64,000 bases of DNA, taken from NCBI RefSeq assembly GCF_015832195.1, contig NC_052016.1:85566547-85630546 (forward strand), in the 5' to 3' direction. Below, one piece after another: positions 27,101-40,639 of this stretch; position 1 is the first letter of the stretch, and every line of letters starts with the position of its first letter. The notes under the pieces were generated by a model. It worked only from the letters and a program-made list of their open reading frames with translations, searched no databases and was not told the origin of the DNA. A program made the translations under genes and the position numbers. Source of the DNA: Motacilla alba alba. Lineage: Eukaryota; Chordata; Aves; Passeriformes; Motacillidae.

Positions 27101-30100
27101 CTGTGATCTGTGGTGATAACTCCTCCAGCCCCCCCGGCTGGATCTGAACCTGCAAAGAGCAAATCTGGGAGGTAACATTTGATTCCAGAGAGAAAAGGTA
27201 CTCAGAGGGAGAGCCACAAGGTGATAAAGCACTAAGCTGGACCTAACTGAACTTTTTCTTCTGGCATACATTCCCTATGTGGAAATTTCTCTGAAATTTC
27301 AGTACACATCAGTTCCTCTTTTCACAGCTGGAACATTAGTGTTTCCTTTGTCTTGTCTATTTCGATGATGCATTCTGGCATACAGGTCACCTCTTACTGT
27401 GTTTGCACAGCTCTAGCAAAGTAGCTTGGAGCTTGCAGTCTTTGCCATAATTGAAGAAACCAGGTAAGTGTCTAGGTGATGTGAAGGAAATCCCAAGGTT
27501 TCATGACTCTGTCCAGAAGGGGGACGAGATATTTGTTCCATGAAAATATTTGAGAATGGTAAGACATAGTCCATCACAGTGAGCACAGAAAAGCAGGAAG
27601 TGGCTTTGTACAAGAATTAAGAGGCTGAAATACATAGTTTGCATCAAAAAGACCTCAATAAGAATATTATTTTAAAATATTAAAAAAAAAAGAAAAATAG
27701 TAGAATAGAGCTAGAGGGTTTACACTGAAGGACCTTCTTTTCTTTCTTCAGTCCAGCTAGCCTTCTCTGGTGCTTTGTCTATGGGATTATAATTTCTACT
27801 TTTTGAGCTGGTGCTGAATAAAGTGCCTTGCCCATGAGCCTCCCAGCTGGGCCAGCTGGATAAGGTGGGCTGGTCAGGTGCTGCCAGGGATAAGGCTATG
27901 GAATTACAGGCTGGCCTCTGGAGCTAAGCTGCTCCTTCTCCTCAGGAGGTAGGAGACTTTCCCAGGTCTGAGGAGCTCCTTGTGGCTGGAAGATTTTGTG
28001 GAAGATATTAGCAGACTCACGTGCCACCTTCAGAGTTTTCTCCAGCTTGTATGTTTGATAAAGCTTAGAAGCTTTCTTCAGCTGGCAAATTTAACTTAAT
28101 CTCTTGGGTTTGTTCTGCCCTAAGCATTCTGTTCATGTTATCAGAGCTCATTTCAGTTTCCCAAGCTTAGGGCTGGGTTAGGAACTGAGGCATGTTTAGA
28201 AACTAGAGTAAGAAGAATTCTGCTGATTTTCAGCTAAGTACATTCTCACCACAGAGATTTATAAAAAGGCATTTATTTCCTAGGAAGTTGTCACTGGATT
28301 TCTTCTTAAATTAAATTACTATCATTCAAAGAAATAGGAAATTCCTTCTTATGTGTATATTTTTCATGAATTACTGATTCTTTCCAGGCTTCCCCTTTTC
28401 AGGGCAGTGACCCCCAGCTCAAACACTGCAACAGCTCTCTGACCAGTGACAGCTTAAGTATTGCAGCAGCAGCCACTGCTGTAACAGCAGAAATCCAAGC
28501 CCTTTGCTTTGCAAACCTGGCAAGTATGTGATGTTAATTAGAAGCACTCATTCCCTTTACTGGGTAAGATCAGGGGTGGTGTGAAGGCATAGGTTGACCC
28601 AAGGAGAGTAAAGAGGGCTCTTCTCCCTGTCATCACCAGGACCTGCAGCCCTTCCTATCATTGCACATGACACACATACAGCTCTACAGTCATTTTCATT
28701 ATTTCAAGTGCTTTCATTCATCATTTTTATAATTTTCATTATTTCCATTATTTTCTCACTTTGGGGCAAGGCAGAGTGTGGAGTGTGGTACAGTTAAATG
28801 AACACAAAAAGGCTTAACAGTGGTAATGGGGTCCAGGTGAGAGAGTGGCTCTTTAGAGCTGGCACGTTCTTTAGAGATGATGTATACCAGTTTCTGGTGT
28901 GTCACTAATGATTCTTGCTGTAATGATTTTAAGGTGCTCAAGGCTCCGTTGAAGGGTCTAATCCAAAGCCTAGAAATGTAGACAGGAATTTTGTATTGAG
29001 AGGAGCCAAAAAAAGCAAAGTTTTAAAGATCTGGGAAAAAATATTCTAAGATTGTCTTTATATAAGAAAATAAAATTGGGGAAGAAAACAGTTTCTCTCT
29101 TCCTTCGGCTTGCCAGCATGCTTTGATGGAAAACAGGGAGGTGATTTCAAGAACACTTGCTCCAGCCTCCTGTTCATAAGTAGCAGGAAGGCCTGTCAAA
29201 CCTGTCAAACTCCTTGAGCTCCTGGGGTTTACAGACTTCTCTAAGCTACCCCAAGCTAAACCACAATCCCATAAAGAAGCCTTTTCAGTAAAACCTTCTG
29301 CCATTTGCCTGAAGCCAACATATCACTCATTAAAAAAAAAAATATTTCTCATTTGGAAACATCCCTTCCCCCTCGGCTCACTCTCTCCTGGTGAAGCCCC
29401 AAGCAATGGCCTTGCACCATCAGTTTTTTGCAGAAACCTGTCACCATAGGGTGTGTCAGAGCCCAGAATCTGCAGTCCATACAGAAACCAAAGCCTTGCT
29501 GGTCCAAGGAGAGTCTGGATTGGGTAAGGACTGCAGAGATGACCAGGCTTCAATCAGAGCTCAAGGTCAGTGTCAGATGGCTTGCATTCACTTCTGTGCC
29601 TTGCCTCTTGGCGGACTTCTCTGAGCTCCTCGACTCCAGCTAGCTGCAAAGGTGCATGGCCTACACTCTTTGCTAGAGATCTAGGAGAGACCTGGCCTTT
29701 GCCCTTTCTTTCACTCCCTATTTTGCCTCATCCTTTCCCTGAAATTTGTTGTGAAAATAAAAGCTCTCAGATGATTGCCACCCGTACCAGCCTTTGTCCT
29801 TATGCTACACCCAGTGGCTGCTGCTCTCCAAACTCGCCTCTGTGCCTGCTCTGCTAGCATGTGGAAACCTTCAGTGCCACAGATCCAAGATTCCAGCCGG
29901 CCATGGAACAAATCTCTGCAATTCTTAGGACCGCTGCTCTGTTGTGGTGCCTAATCCAGTGACAGAAATAAAAAGTAGCCCCAAAAGAAGAGGGCAGACA
30001 TGAAGCAACAATCATTTTGGAAACACTTCTGGGTTTATTTGAACGAAATTGCAGGGGAACATTCTGACCTGCTCGACCATGGCTTTGTCAGCTATTTCCC

Positions 30101-30660
30101 AAAATTATTTTGGGCTTGTCCTAATTGGCATATGTGTTTGGCAATTATCTGACTAGTTATATGTCAAATAATTTTCTTTGATTTATAGGTGGCAGATCAG
30201 AGGACAAGACACCATATTTTTTTCATGTACTTGCTGAGAGCAACAGAATCACACTGAAAGTCCATCATGGCAGAACCATAGCAACACCATAATGAATAAA
30301 ACAGTAATTCCTCAATGGGAGCAAAATGTGGCAACTTCAAGCTGCAATTTATTCACAATATGGGAGACATGCTCTGGCAAGAGTTAAACACTCATCAGTA
30401 CATGTATCATAAGGGCAGAGGAAGAGCAGAAGTAAATCTGTTGGCAACACAGTAAACAATGATACCATAAAAACTAAACCAAAACTTAAAACATACCCCA
30501 AAATACAGGTTTTGAAACATGGCACTTAGGCTGAGCTGAAATCTTCTTTCATTTTACATCTGCTTTTACTTAACGAACAGCTAAAAACTCTTCAGCAGAG
30601 GCTGCAATGCTCATACTTTGTGAAAAAAAGATCAGTGCATGGACAATATTGTAATTGTTG
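24172..30660. other. Intergenic sequence, AT-rich, no supported genes
   Basis: Three kinds of sequence are visible. The 24.70-25.35 kb stretch is non-repetitive and TAAT/ATTTG-rich with an embedded CpG patch at 25060-25135, and looks enhancer-like. The 25.86-26.28 kb stretch holds overlapping open frames on both strands of 133 and 103 codons without domains. The rest is ordinary AT-rich sequence with an A-run near 27680. No transposon is identified. Confidence 0.5.
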
Positions 30661-30670
30661 TTGTCCAGAA

Positions 30671-30782
30671 TATGACAACAAAGTTGTCATATTGAAAAAT
30701 GAATAACATTTGTCACATTGAAAAAAAAAAACATTTTTCAGTATGACAAAATAACATTTGTCATATTGAAAAATGAATAACA
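30671..30782. repeat. Nested palindrome with direct repeats
   Basis: A perfect 9 bp inverted repeat TATGACAAC/GTTGTCATA (30671-30679 and 30683-30691, 3 bp loop) is followed by a 19 bp-arm hairpin. Its arms are CATTTTTCAGTATGACAAA at 30732-30750 and its complement at 30757-30775, with one mismatch and a 6 bp loop. A 25 bp direct repeat starting TTGTCATATTGAAAAATG occurs at 30684-30708 and 30758-30782. An A11-12 run lies in the middle. The structure could be a miniature inverted-repeat element or local palindrome duplication. No family is recognised. Confidence 0.85.
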
Positions 30783-33700
30783 AAATATGAAAACGAAGTT
30801 AAAAGGAGAGAGAACCAGCCTAACATACTTCCTTAGGACCTAGAGCTACTGATTCCATAATTAAGCCCCTTAACAGACACAACCAGACAGATGACAGAGA
30901 ACAGGAATTAATCTCCAGTTCATTACCCAAGTTCCCATGGACTGGGACCTCTCCATGGAACACACACATGTTTCAAGGCAATACTCATCCACAACCATGG
31001 ATTTTATCCAGAAGTGGTGCATAGCCCTATATATTAACAAACATATACAACTACTATAGCTGTTGATTTTATAAATGTACTTGCTGGAAAGAATAAAAAT
31101 GTAGCAAGAACAATGGACTTAAGATGCACTGACAAAAAACTCCTGCCTGGTCTTGATGCTCTTTTCCCTTCTGCTTCATGCTTTTGTTACTTAAGCACAA
31201 CCACAGTAGTTCACGGTGAATAATGGCCAGCAAGCCAGGAATCCTGCCTCCAAGGGAGTGTGCTGGGTTCCCAATGAAAAGGATGAGGTTATGCACAGAC
31301 ACTTCCAGTGCACTTCCACAGCCCACTCACCTCCTCCATCTGTAAAGGACAGCGAGATACCCCAGCTCATTGCACTGCCTCAGACCCTGCACCGACACTG
31401 ATCTGTGTTTTGTAAGGGCCAGAGTCCTTACAAAAAGTTCACATAGCAAGCAATTGGGACAAACGATCTACTTACGTGGGACCTGAACAACTAAGCTGAG
31501 TAGTCACTCAGACCCAGGCCTGTGGCAGTCTGTGCTTTGTGTGTTGGGTCACATTTTTTAGTATAGCCAAGGTTGGAAAGGTTCGGGGGAAAGTTGGAAA
31601 AGGTTTCATAGTTCTGACAAAACAAGCAGTGTCCTCAAAATTCTATTTACAAGAAGAGAAGGTAGGCAGTACTTCGCCTCAGTTTTATGCATGATGTGCT
31701 AAAACTGAGGATTGTCACACCAGAGGGCTAGGGGGAGGCAGAGCAGATCCCAGGACTGTTCACTTTGTCTGGGAAAGAGTTGACAGGATACACAAAACCA
31801 ACGCATGCTCGAGGCAGCCATGTTGGCTTCTGCTCCACTGTAAAGAAAAATGTTTGCCACAGAAAACATTGAATCAGAAAACATTGGCAGAAAAATAACT
31901 TGAATTTCCAAACCTGAAAAAGAGTGCTGCAAGCACTAAAAAAAAATAAATAAAAATTGTCTTTAAAGCAGGGAAGGAGGGGAATAACATACACCTGGAC
32001 TCTCTGATTTCATCTTCAGACTCTGACCCTATGATGGGCATGTTTGAAAGAAATGAGTTTCTGAAAGAGATCTTAATGGGGACTTCTGAATGGAAGATGG
32101 GGAAAAGCATGTTTACCTATCAAATGTGGGCTGGGACAAGGATGAACAAATACTTTTTGGAGGAAGGCAATGCAGCTCTCCCATACCAGTTATCAGCACA
32201 GAGACGTGGCTGACGTTACGGATGTGTACATGCAGCTACATACACATGTACTGGAAAAGTGGAAGAAGTGGAAGAAGTCCCAGCTATAACATGCACTCTG
32301 CAAACATCCAATCTTCTACATTTCTCATTATTTCCACCTTGAATCAGCTTAGGACTCAGAAGAAAGACAAAAAGGCATATTTATTTCTAGCCAGTGTCAT
32401 CGGAGAGTGAGAAAAACCTTATGAGACATTTTGTCTCATCTACAGCCTTCCATGCCTGTTGTCATTTGCCTCCTGAGCCTAATGGAAACCTGCTCTGGAT
32501 GGCCTGTTCTTTGTTATTCTTTCAATTTCCTTGTCTTTTATTTATTTCCCTTGCCTCTCAAGAGCCGTTCGGAGGTCCCATTACTTCCTGCTGGCCAGGA
32601 AAGGCTATGAGAACAAATAGTTACATTGGATTAAAATACACACACTGTCACAAGAAAAACAAAGGGAAGGGGGCAAGGGACTTGCTTAGCAAAGGGTGGT
32701 GGAAGTCGTGGGACAGAGAGCTGCCAGAAATATTAAAGCAGGGTTTTATATCAAGGCTTGTTTTAGACATGAGCTCTGCAAGGAACAGAGCATCTGAATT
32801 CTTACTGTGGCAGTGCTGCAATTTGAACCTGCATATATTGAATTAGTTCAATGTTTCCTTTGGATTTTAAATGAAAGTGTGTTTGAAATAATGCAAATAA
32901 CAGGTTTTGGCCGTGTGGATTCTCCTGGTAGTGGAGGGGCCAGTCACTGCTACAGCAGGAAGAGGAGAGCTCACGCACAGTGTGCTTCCCCTCTGCAGCA
33001 AAGAATTCACAGAATTCACAGAAAGGTGCTACCCCAACCATCATCCTAGAGGAGCACAACACAATTGCCAGAACCATGGACATCATTAGCCCCCCCAACT
33101 CCGGGGCAAATGAACCCTGTGGTCCATGTTTGACCCAGGCAACAGCAGATTGTATCTGCTGCATTTGGAAATTTTCCTTTCTATTGTCTGTTAAAAAAAA
33201 ATTATTAGCAGGTGCTGAAAATTACGGCCTCCAACCTAGAGACCAGGAGCCAAAATACCAGAGGGGGAAAAGTCACTTCTTGATAGCCACCTGTCTCCAG
33301 AGTTGGATGAGCCAGATAGACAGTCTGCTGCTATGGGAGATGCCACATCAAAGGAGGGAAGTGGTAGCACCTCCTGCAATTAGTTTGGGGGTTTTTTGTT
33401 GTTTTTTGGGGGGGTTTTTTTTGAAGCTACAAGTGGCAGGGGCCAATTCCTTGCCTCTGTGAAGTTATAAGCCTGGTGATCCTTTCTGGTGCCATAAAAG
33501 AGTTAGACCAGCTCACATCTGATCAAAAAAGTTTAGGCTACCTGTGCACCACCCAGAATAACAAACTAGTCATCTAACATTACCTGTGTAAAGGGAACAC
33601 TGCTATGTATGCACATCCCAGTGAACACAGGAGAATAAATGCTTATGTGCAATATAATCACACACACACTGGTATAAAAATGGGCTGATATAAAATAAAT

Positions 33701-36700
33701 ATGCATATAGCTATGCCTTTGCCTATTCCAGCCTCAAGATTATAGCATTGCCAATGTGTTGACATAAAAATGCAGTTTTATGGATCACGTCTCAATAGGA
33801 ATGTGTGAAAAGGGATTTTGTTTTGGCTACAGCTCAGTCTCCTAATATAATTATAATTACAATTTTTACTACTACTACCACTACCACAGTGGATTGGGAG
33901 CCTCCTTGGTTCTATGTATGGTACAAATAACAAGAACAAGCCCAACCTAAAAGACAGGACAGCTGAAAGAGGGACAGACACAACACAATTATCTCCAAGA
34001 TGGAGTAACAGGACAGAATGTGGACATAGGATTCAGCTTTCCTAAATTCCAGTCCCTGGTGTGGCCTGGGTCCTCTCTGCCACAACTTCCTACATTGCTT
34101 TCTCAGGGAAGAAAAGAGGGGGAAAATGACTTTATTGGTGCAGTGGGGGGAGTGGCTTTTGTTACAATTGGTGTGGCTCTGCTCGGTGTTCCCGGAGTTT
34201 TTGCAGCAGACGCGGAGTTAACAGTGGTGAGGGTTGTACCATGTGTCCAGGGCTGGTGGCTGGTGGCCTTGGCTGCACCTGGCCAGTTCCCTGTGACACT
34301 GTGGGCCACCACGGTGGCGGCTGAGCTGCAGAGGTAGCAGCTTGCTCGGGTCACAGGCACACTGACAAATACGTGGGGGCAAGAGCCAAGAAAGGGTTTC
34401 TTTGCTCCTTTCTTTTTTCACCTGCCTGCCTTTATTAGGGCCATAGTGCAAGTCACTGTGCTTTGTTTCAGCCTGAAAATCAGAAATGTCTCTCCTTGAC
34501 AGTTTGTCAATATAGAAGAGTTTTTAAAAAAATCTCTCCAAGGACAAAAAAAATCACTCTGAGTGCCATTTTGGCATTTACCAGATCTCTTGTTGCTCGA
34601 TGCTGGGTTCTGCTGGGCGCTTTATGAAAAACCTTCTAAAAGTGCTGCTTTCTTTCTGACAGTGATCTTAATCACAGGCACACAGCCCGTGCAGCCAGGA
34701 AGCATCCCCACCACAGCCATTGCTCTGTACCAGCCACACTTGTTCTAAGGTAGCTCTTTTCTGCCAGCTCTAGGGCTCAAAAAATGAAATAAAAGGGAAT
34801 AAGAGCACACCTTCCCCTCCCCAAAAGGAACATTTTGAAAGAAAGAGGCAGAAAATGCAACATGAGCCTCTCCAGTAAACGGCAGTGGGCTCACGAGGAC
34901 CATGAAAGCTGTCTGCCAGGAGGCCAAATGGTTTGCCTGCAGCTCCAGAAAAAAGAGACATTATTTGGTTGAAATCGTTTAAAGAAAACAAAGGATGACT
35001 GCTACATGCCTGCCCGTGATTGTCTGGAGCACTGCGCTGTTGTGGGGTATTTCTGCCAACCAAATGGCAACAAAATGCCAGTGTGTGGAGCAGGGCTGTA
35101 CACAGGCATGCCTGCGGGACCAGCCCCCGCCAGCTCCGCACACGGCAGCTAACGCACCCAGCCCAAGGAAGGGAGGATGTCCCCTCATTATCTCCATTTT
35201 ACAGGTGTTGAAAGGGAGGCTGGGGAGATTTGCCACCAAGGGGGTCTGTCAGAGCTGGGATTAGTGGTTGTGCGTCCCAGCTCCCAGCCCTGTGCACAGA
35301 ACATGTCTCTTGGAGCAGATTTTTATTTCTCTCACACAAGAGAGAAAATAAACACCTTCCAGCTTCCACTAAGGGAATTCTTCTTCCTGCCAATGCCGTG
35401 TTGATTTGTCTTAAGGGCAATGTTCATATTAGCTGAGTTAGAAATCCATATTGTCAATTAAAACTTTACATCATCCCAGAGAGACCCTAGAGAAGACAGG
35501 CTTTCGGAAGCAAGAATAACCAAGTCTGCATAATGATGATCAGCAACAAGGACCGTCATTTAGGAAAACTTGTAAATGATCCTGCTCTGCTAGCTGTCCA
35601 TGTATTCACAAATATCAAATTATTTGCATGTATGCCACTAAAAAAATACTATACGACTCCAAAATACTTCTCCTGTTTTGGACTTCCTCTTTCCAGCCAT
35701 CCAGCATCAATCCTGCTCTGAAACCCTTCAATGCCAAAAAGAGTGTGAAGATTTCCTACCTCATTACTGCCTTTCAAAGGCAGCCACAACCACAAAAAAT
35801 AGACCTCAGGGAAGGGGGAGAAAATCTCTGCATGCTCAAACAGAGCCCCACCTGCCAGTTATCCCCTCTCCTTTGTGCTTTGAAGAAGTATCTCACTTCT
35901 TACAAGGGAAACAAGTTTGTCATGGAGGGAGATGTGGTTAGCAATTCCGTCTGTGCTTCCCTCACCTCCTCTGAGCTGATGGTGTCGTGGGCCCAGCGCT
36001 CCCTCCCGTGCTACAAAAAGAAAGAGTCAGTCTTGAACTAGACTGATTCCCTGGCACCCCTCATTCCTCCCAAGTCACGTATCTCCCAAATTGTCCTTTA
36101 AAAACCCAGTGCTGGTGGCTGAAGAGATGGTTAGCTAGCAGCAACTGGACCATGACAGAAATGTGAGTTTATAACCTGGCAACACAATTTTGGCTCTGAA
36201 ATGTAATTGATCCCATTATGATCTCTGTACTCAAAGACTTGAGTTTTAAATAATCTTTCATTGAAAGATAATGTCCTGAGTGTATTTCAGCTTTTAGGAA
36301 GTTTAGTTTATGATCTGTTGCTGGCCCTTCTCAGCTATCAGTGATATTTTCCCAATGCCCCTCTTGCTGCTTTAATGCTGCCTCAGTTAATAATACCTGC
36401 TGGAGAGGCAGCAGCATCTCTTGGCAAACTAAATGTGCACAGTCTCAGGAGTCAAAATCTGAATATGTATAGAGCACGTAAGTAATCATTAATGCATAGC
36501 ACATCCCCTCTGGTCATTGAAATAAATTATTGACATCAACATCAACAAGAAATAAACCAGGTACCACCCCAAAGGCTGAGACCCCATAGGTAAGCATAAA
36601 TTATCAGAGTGCTTCAAAATTTCTAAACCTTCTGAAAACTAAAGAATCATCAGCCAGTGCTGATTGTAAAGATATGTGTGTGCACATACATGTATGTCTG

Positions 36701-39700
36701 TGCTTGTGTGTGAGCATGTATCACACCTTAATGTGTGCACACCATCATCTTGCAGCCTTAATCATTTGTCTAAATGGCTGGCGAGGGATCCCTATAGCAT
36801 CTATATGTGCACAGCCAAGATTCACACTTGCCATGCCAACTCTTATTGCTACACAGTCTACAAATTACTTCTGGAAAAGTGTAATCCTCGTTTTACCTCT
36901 ACATTTTAAAAATCATTTCCCCACGTATTATCTCTTCACAAGTCGGTACATTTATGCTTTTACTCTCCAAATACCTTGACTAGAATCCTATATCCCTGAA
37001 CAGAAATATATTCACCCCTGCTATTTTTCTGCAGGAGCCTAGTTCATTCAGAAATAAGGGAAAAAATACGAATGATTGTTTATAAATTCCCCAACATGCA
37101 GAGCTCAGACAAGCCACAGATGCAAATGTGGAAAGCAAATGTGGTGCTGGCATTAGGAAATGGCTGGGTTCACTGCACTTGTAAGAAAGCACCTTTATTA
37201 TTTAGGCATGGTTGTAAGCTGCCATTTTGATATAATCCCTGGGTTTCTGGACCGGGTACACAGAAGCTGGCACGACACATCTACTGGAGCCCCACAATAC
37301 CCAGCCATCAATCAAGCACCTTCTGCCAGCACTGAGCTACACTCATTCCCAGAGCTGGCAGCCACAGACAAGCCTGCACATCCGTGTCACCAGCTACTCA
37401 CGTATTGTCGTACTGCTCCCTTTCATCACTGGGGAGCACCAGGGCCTGTGCTAGCACAGCAAATGGTGCTGCTGCCCTCCGTGAGTCACAAGTCCAGTGT
37501 TGCCATGGGGAATCCTGAGCTGGAAGGTGTCCTGCCGTGCCAGAGCATGGGCACTGCCCCAGCAAGGGTAGAGGTGGGGTCCTTCCCTCGGCAGCTGAAG
37601 GATGCCCTCCTCAAAGCAGGGGACAGAGGCAGCAGACAAAATGTGTCTGGGGACCAGCTTGGGCTGTCTGCACACTCCTTTCAGCATTACCCTTTGCAGT
37701 CCCGTATCTGGCCTGCCCAGCTGCCCAGCCAGAGGATGGGATACGTGTTCCTCCCCATCCCTGTCCCTGCTGGCTCATCAGACCCCCAGGGTCTTTGGGG
37801 AGAGGGGAAGCTGCAAGTGATGCTTCTGGTAGGGCAGCAGGTAAGATGGACTTGACGATGATTTGGCCCCATGTTTTCCAGTAGTCAGAACAATTTTTTT
37901 TAAATAAAATCCTCCACCTTGACATTTTTAATTTGCTTTAGATACAATAAACAGGTTTTGTAAAATTTTTAGTTCTTCAACAGATAGGCTGCTGAGATAG
38001 GGAGGGAGCAATGCCATAATCCCTAGTAAAGATGGGACTCTGCTTCTTAAGTGGCAAAGTAATAAAAATAAAGAAAACACTACAAAACATTAAATAAGGC
38101 CAAATCTGCCATTAAAGGGGACCTTGCTGTCACTCTGTGCCCCATGCCCTGTGCAGTGGCAAGGTTTTGGTAGTGTCCTTGGAGAGCTCAGGGGCGAAGG
38201 CATCATCTCCTTTCAAGGTTGTTTTTGTTTCCCTTATATTCTGGGAAAATCCCTGTGGAATGTATTCTTTTAATGAGCATGATCTGAGGGTATTCAGGTG
38301 AGACTGGTGCCTGTGTGGAGGGGAAGGTGTAGGTATGTGCATGTGTAATGCGTGTCTAGAGGGGTTTTAGCTGCAATTGCAGACATTGTCTCTTTTTGGG
38401 TAAAACACAAAGCAGAACTGAAGCAGCCAAGAGGTAGAGAGATTTATGCTTTATGGTACCTTACAAAACACTGAAGGTAGCTCCATTTACGTGGCTATAA
38501 AATGTTGCTAAATCCTTATCTTGCCAGCTCATTACCATCTTGGACAACCAGGATTATTGACCTCTCAGCTTCTCTACTCCACTGGAAGAGCTCAATGCCC
38601 ACAGTTCATTTTTGTATTTAGGCTTAAATTCTACCCATTTTCACTACTTTTTATTTAAGACCCACCTGGGGCAGAATTACATGCACCCAGCTCAAAGCTC
38701 CCTCTCCAAGGACTACCTGGCAGGTTCATACCCGTGAGAAGATCCAGGTGCCAGCTCTAGCATCAAACCCCACAGGTATGCTCCCAGGTTAATCTCATTC
38801 TTGGGTTATATTTCTCTAACCCTGGCAGGATGCACTAAGTGGCAAATGCATCTGGCATATGAGCATTGCCAACTAGAGAATAGAAATCTAAGTACTGATG
38901 AAGTAAATGTTGATAAAATCCTGGGCGGACTGCCCTGGGTCGGTGATGGCATAAAGTAATTCAAGGTTTTCATGCATTGCATTATGAACAGTTTTCAAGG
39001 GAGGGTTTGGGGTTTTTTTTCTGTGCTAGAGAACAGGGGGGGAAAGAATCCAAGGGCTGTCCCCAGCAGTTAGGCACACTTGGGCACTTGGGCACTGCTG
39101 CGGAAGCCAGCGCCTGGTGCTGCCCTGGCTCACCACCAGCAAACTTGGAACGTAAAAATCTGCTCTGGGCCAAGCCTGCTTCCCTGTCCTGCAAGAAATG
39201 AGAACAAGAAAGTCAAAGGAGTCCTCCCACAATGAGGGTATCTGAGCTAGGGTAGAATCAAAGCAGCAGGCCCCTGTCTTTGGCCTGCCCTGGCCCTTGG
39301 CCCGTGGGCTCGAAGCCCTTGTGCCGAAGCTTGGTCTGAGCTGGGCTGGTTTGTATTTGGCTGCAGTTTTAAAAGCAAAGTCTTATGTCACTGTGGAGAG
39401 TTTGCGTTTTTGTGGAATTCAAATATTCCTTAATTAGATGTTGACTCTTAGTAGAATGAAAGAAGGGTTTTTATTTTGCTTTACTTTGCCATTTTAATTT
39501 ACTCCCATTTGTGTTTAATAACTGGGTAGGAGAGCATCAAACATCTGCTATAAAGTATTTGGTAGCATGGCCCCAACTTTCAAACATGATCTACCATCCA
39601 GGCTGATGATGTCAGGTGTCTGGGAAGCTGCTTCCAGGTTTGGGATAGGGGAGAGCTGACTGGATTTGTCCTGTTGACACTTCTCACCCGTTTCCCACAG

Positions 39701-39830
39701 GAAGCAGCTTCCCTCCTCCTTAGTGCAGATGAAAGGGATGTACCCTGCAAGAGGGTACAGCCCCCAACAAATGTCCTTGAGCTCCCTGCCAGTGATGAAC
39801 AGCACCAGGGGCAGAGGATGAGGGTTGCTG
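30783..39830. other. Intergenic sequence without supported genes
   Basis: AT-rich to neutral DNA. Small features include a T/G run at 33390-33422, an (ACT)n patch near 33868-33886 and a TGTGTG/CATG-rich patch at 36674-36720. The block at 36.2-36.55 kb is TAAT-rich and non-repetitive, as is 39.36-39.53 kb. The longest open frame (231 codons, 37160-37855) has no domain or codon signal, and other frames overlap it on both strands. Confidence 0.5.
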
Positions 39831-39839
39831 GTCCAGGGA

Positions 39840-39965
39840 ATGCAGCTGGGGCAGGCAGGGACAGGCCAAGCAAGACAGGCAGGGAGGGTGGCAGGGCAGG
39901 ACACAAGTGGGACGGGCAGGGACAAGCAGGAACACTCGTGGCCAGGCAGGAGAGGCAGTGGGACA
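39840..39965. repeat. GGCAGG-rich minisatellite-like stretch
   Basis: Imperfect, irregular units around GGGCAGGCAGGGACAGG repeat over about 125 bp beside the next CpG island. It resembles a degenerate minisatellite. Confidence 0.6.
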
Positions 39966-40639
39966 GAAGGGACCGGAGCCAGAGGCCGGGAAGTGCTGAG
40001 CTGCCCCACACGGACGCTGCCTGCGACTTCCCGAGGAGTGACACCCCTCCACCGTGAGGCCTCGGGACGGCACAGCGGCAGCGCCGCCACCCACCCAAAC
40101 GGGCTTCAGCCTATAAAACACCTCCGGGCTGGGAACGTGCTCCCAGTTCCATAAAACTCGGGGGCAAGGGCAGGACCCTGTCCTGGTCAGGGCAGGCTCC
40201 TCCGTGCAGCAGCGCACTGCGGGAGCACGCCTCGAGACGGCTGTCCGGCAGACTGAGTCTCTGGGCTGGACCGGGAGGATGGATGGCGCGGGGTCCTTCT
40301 TTCCTCCTCCCTCCTCCCACGAGCAACTCGCGTCACCCACGGCTGACGCGCTGACTCGTCCGGCTGCAGCCAGCGCTATCTTCCTCACCTGCAGCTCTCT
40401 CGCTCTGGAAAGCCTAGGGTTATCCCTCCATTTCCAGCCCCGTGCCCTAAAAATAGCACCCTGCAACATGTACCGGTTCCCGCGAATCTGCGTGAGCACT
40501 CCCCGTGGACTAAATTGTGGGATTTGTAGATTTGGAAGGAGGAGGAGGAGGAGGAGAGGATGGTACTGGTTTTCTCCCCCACAGGAAACACTTTTTTTCT
40601 TTTCAAAGTTTAGGGTTTCGGCTCTGTCCCGGGCTCGGT

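Noticed and set aside
33000..33035. AATTCACAG direct repeats resembling a CR1 tail
   Set aside because: Only two to three short units, with no CR1 body or core sequence next to them.
37499..37512. Third X-box-like site (GTTGCCATGGGGAA)
   Set aside because: It shares the 5' half and a following AATCCT, but the alignment needs a gap and there is no wider similarity. Listed only as a weak parallel to the pair at 46460 and 47315.
37160..37855. 231-codon open frame in the intergenic region
   Set aside because: Overlapped by open frames on the opposite strand, with no domain or recognisable homologue.
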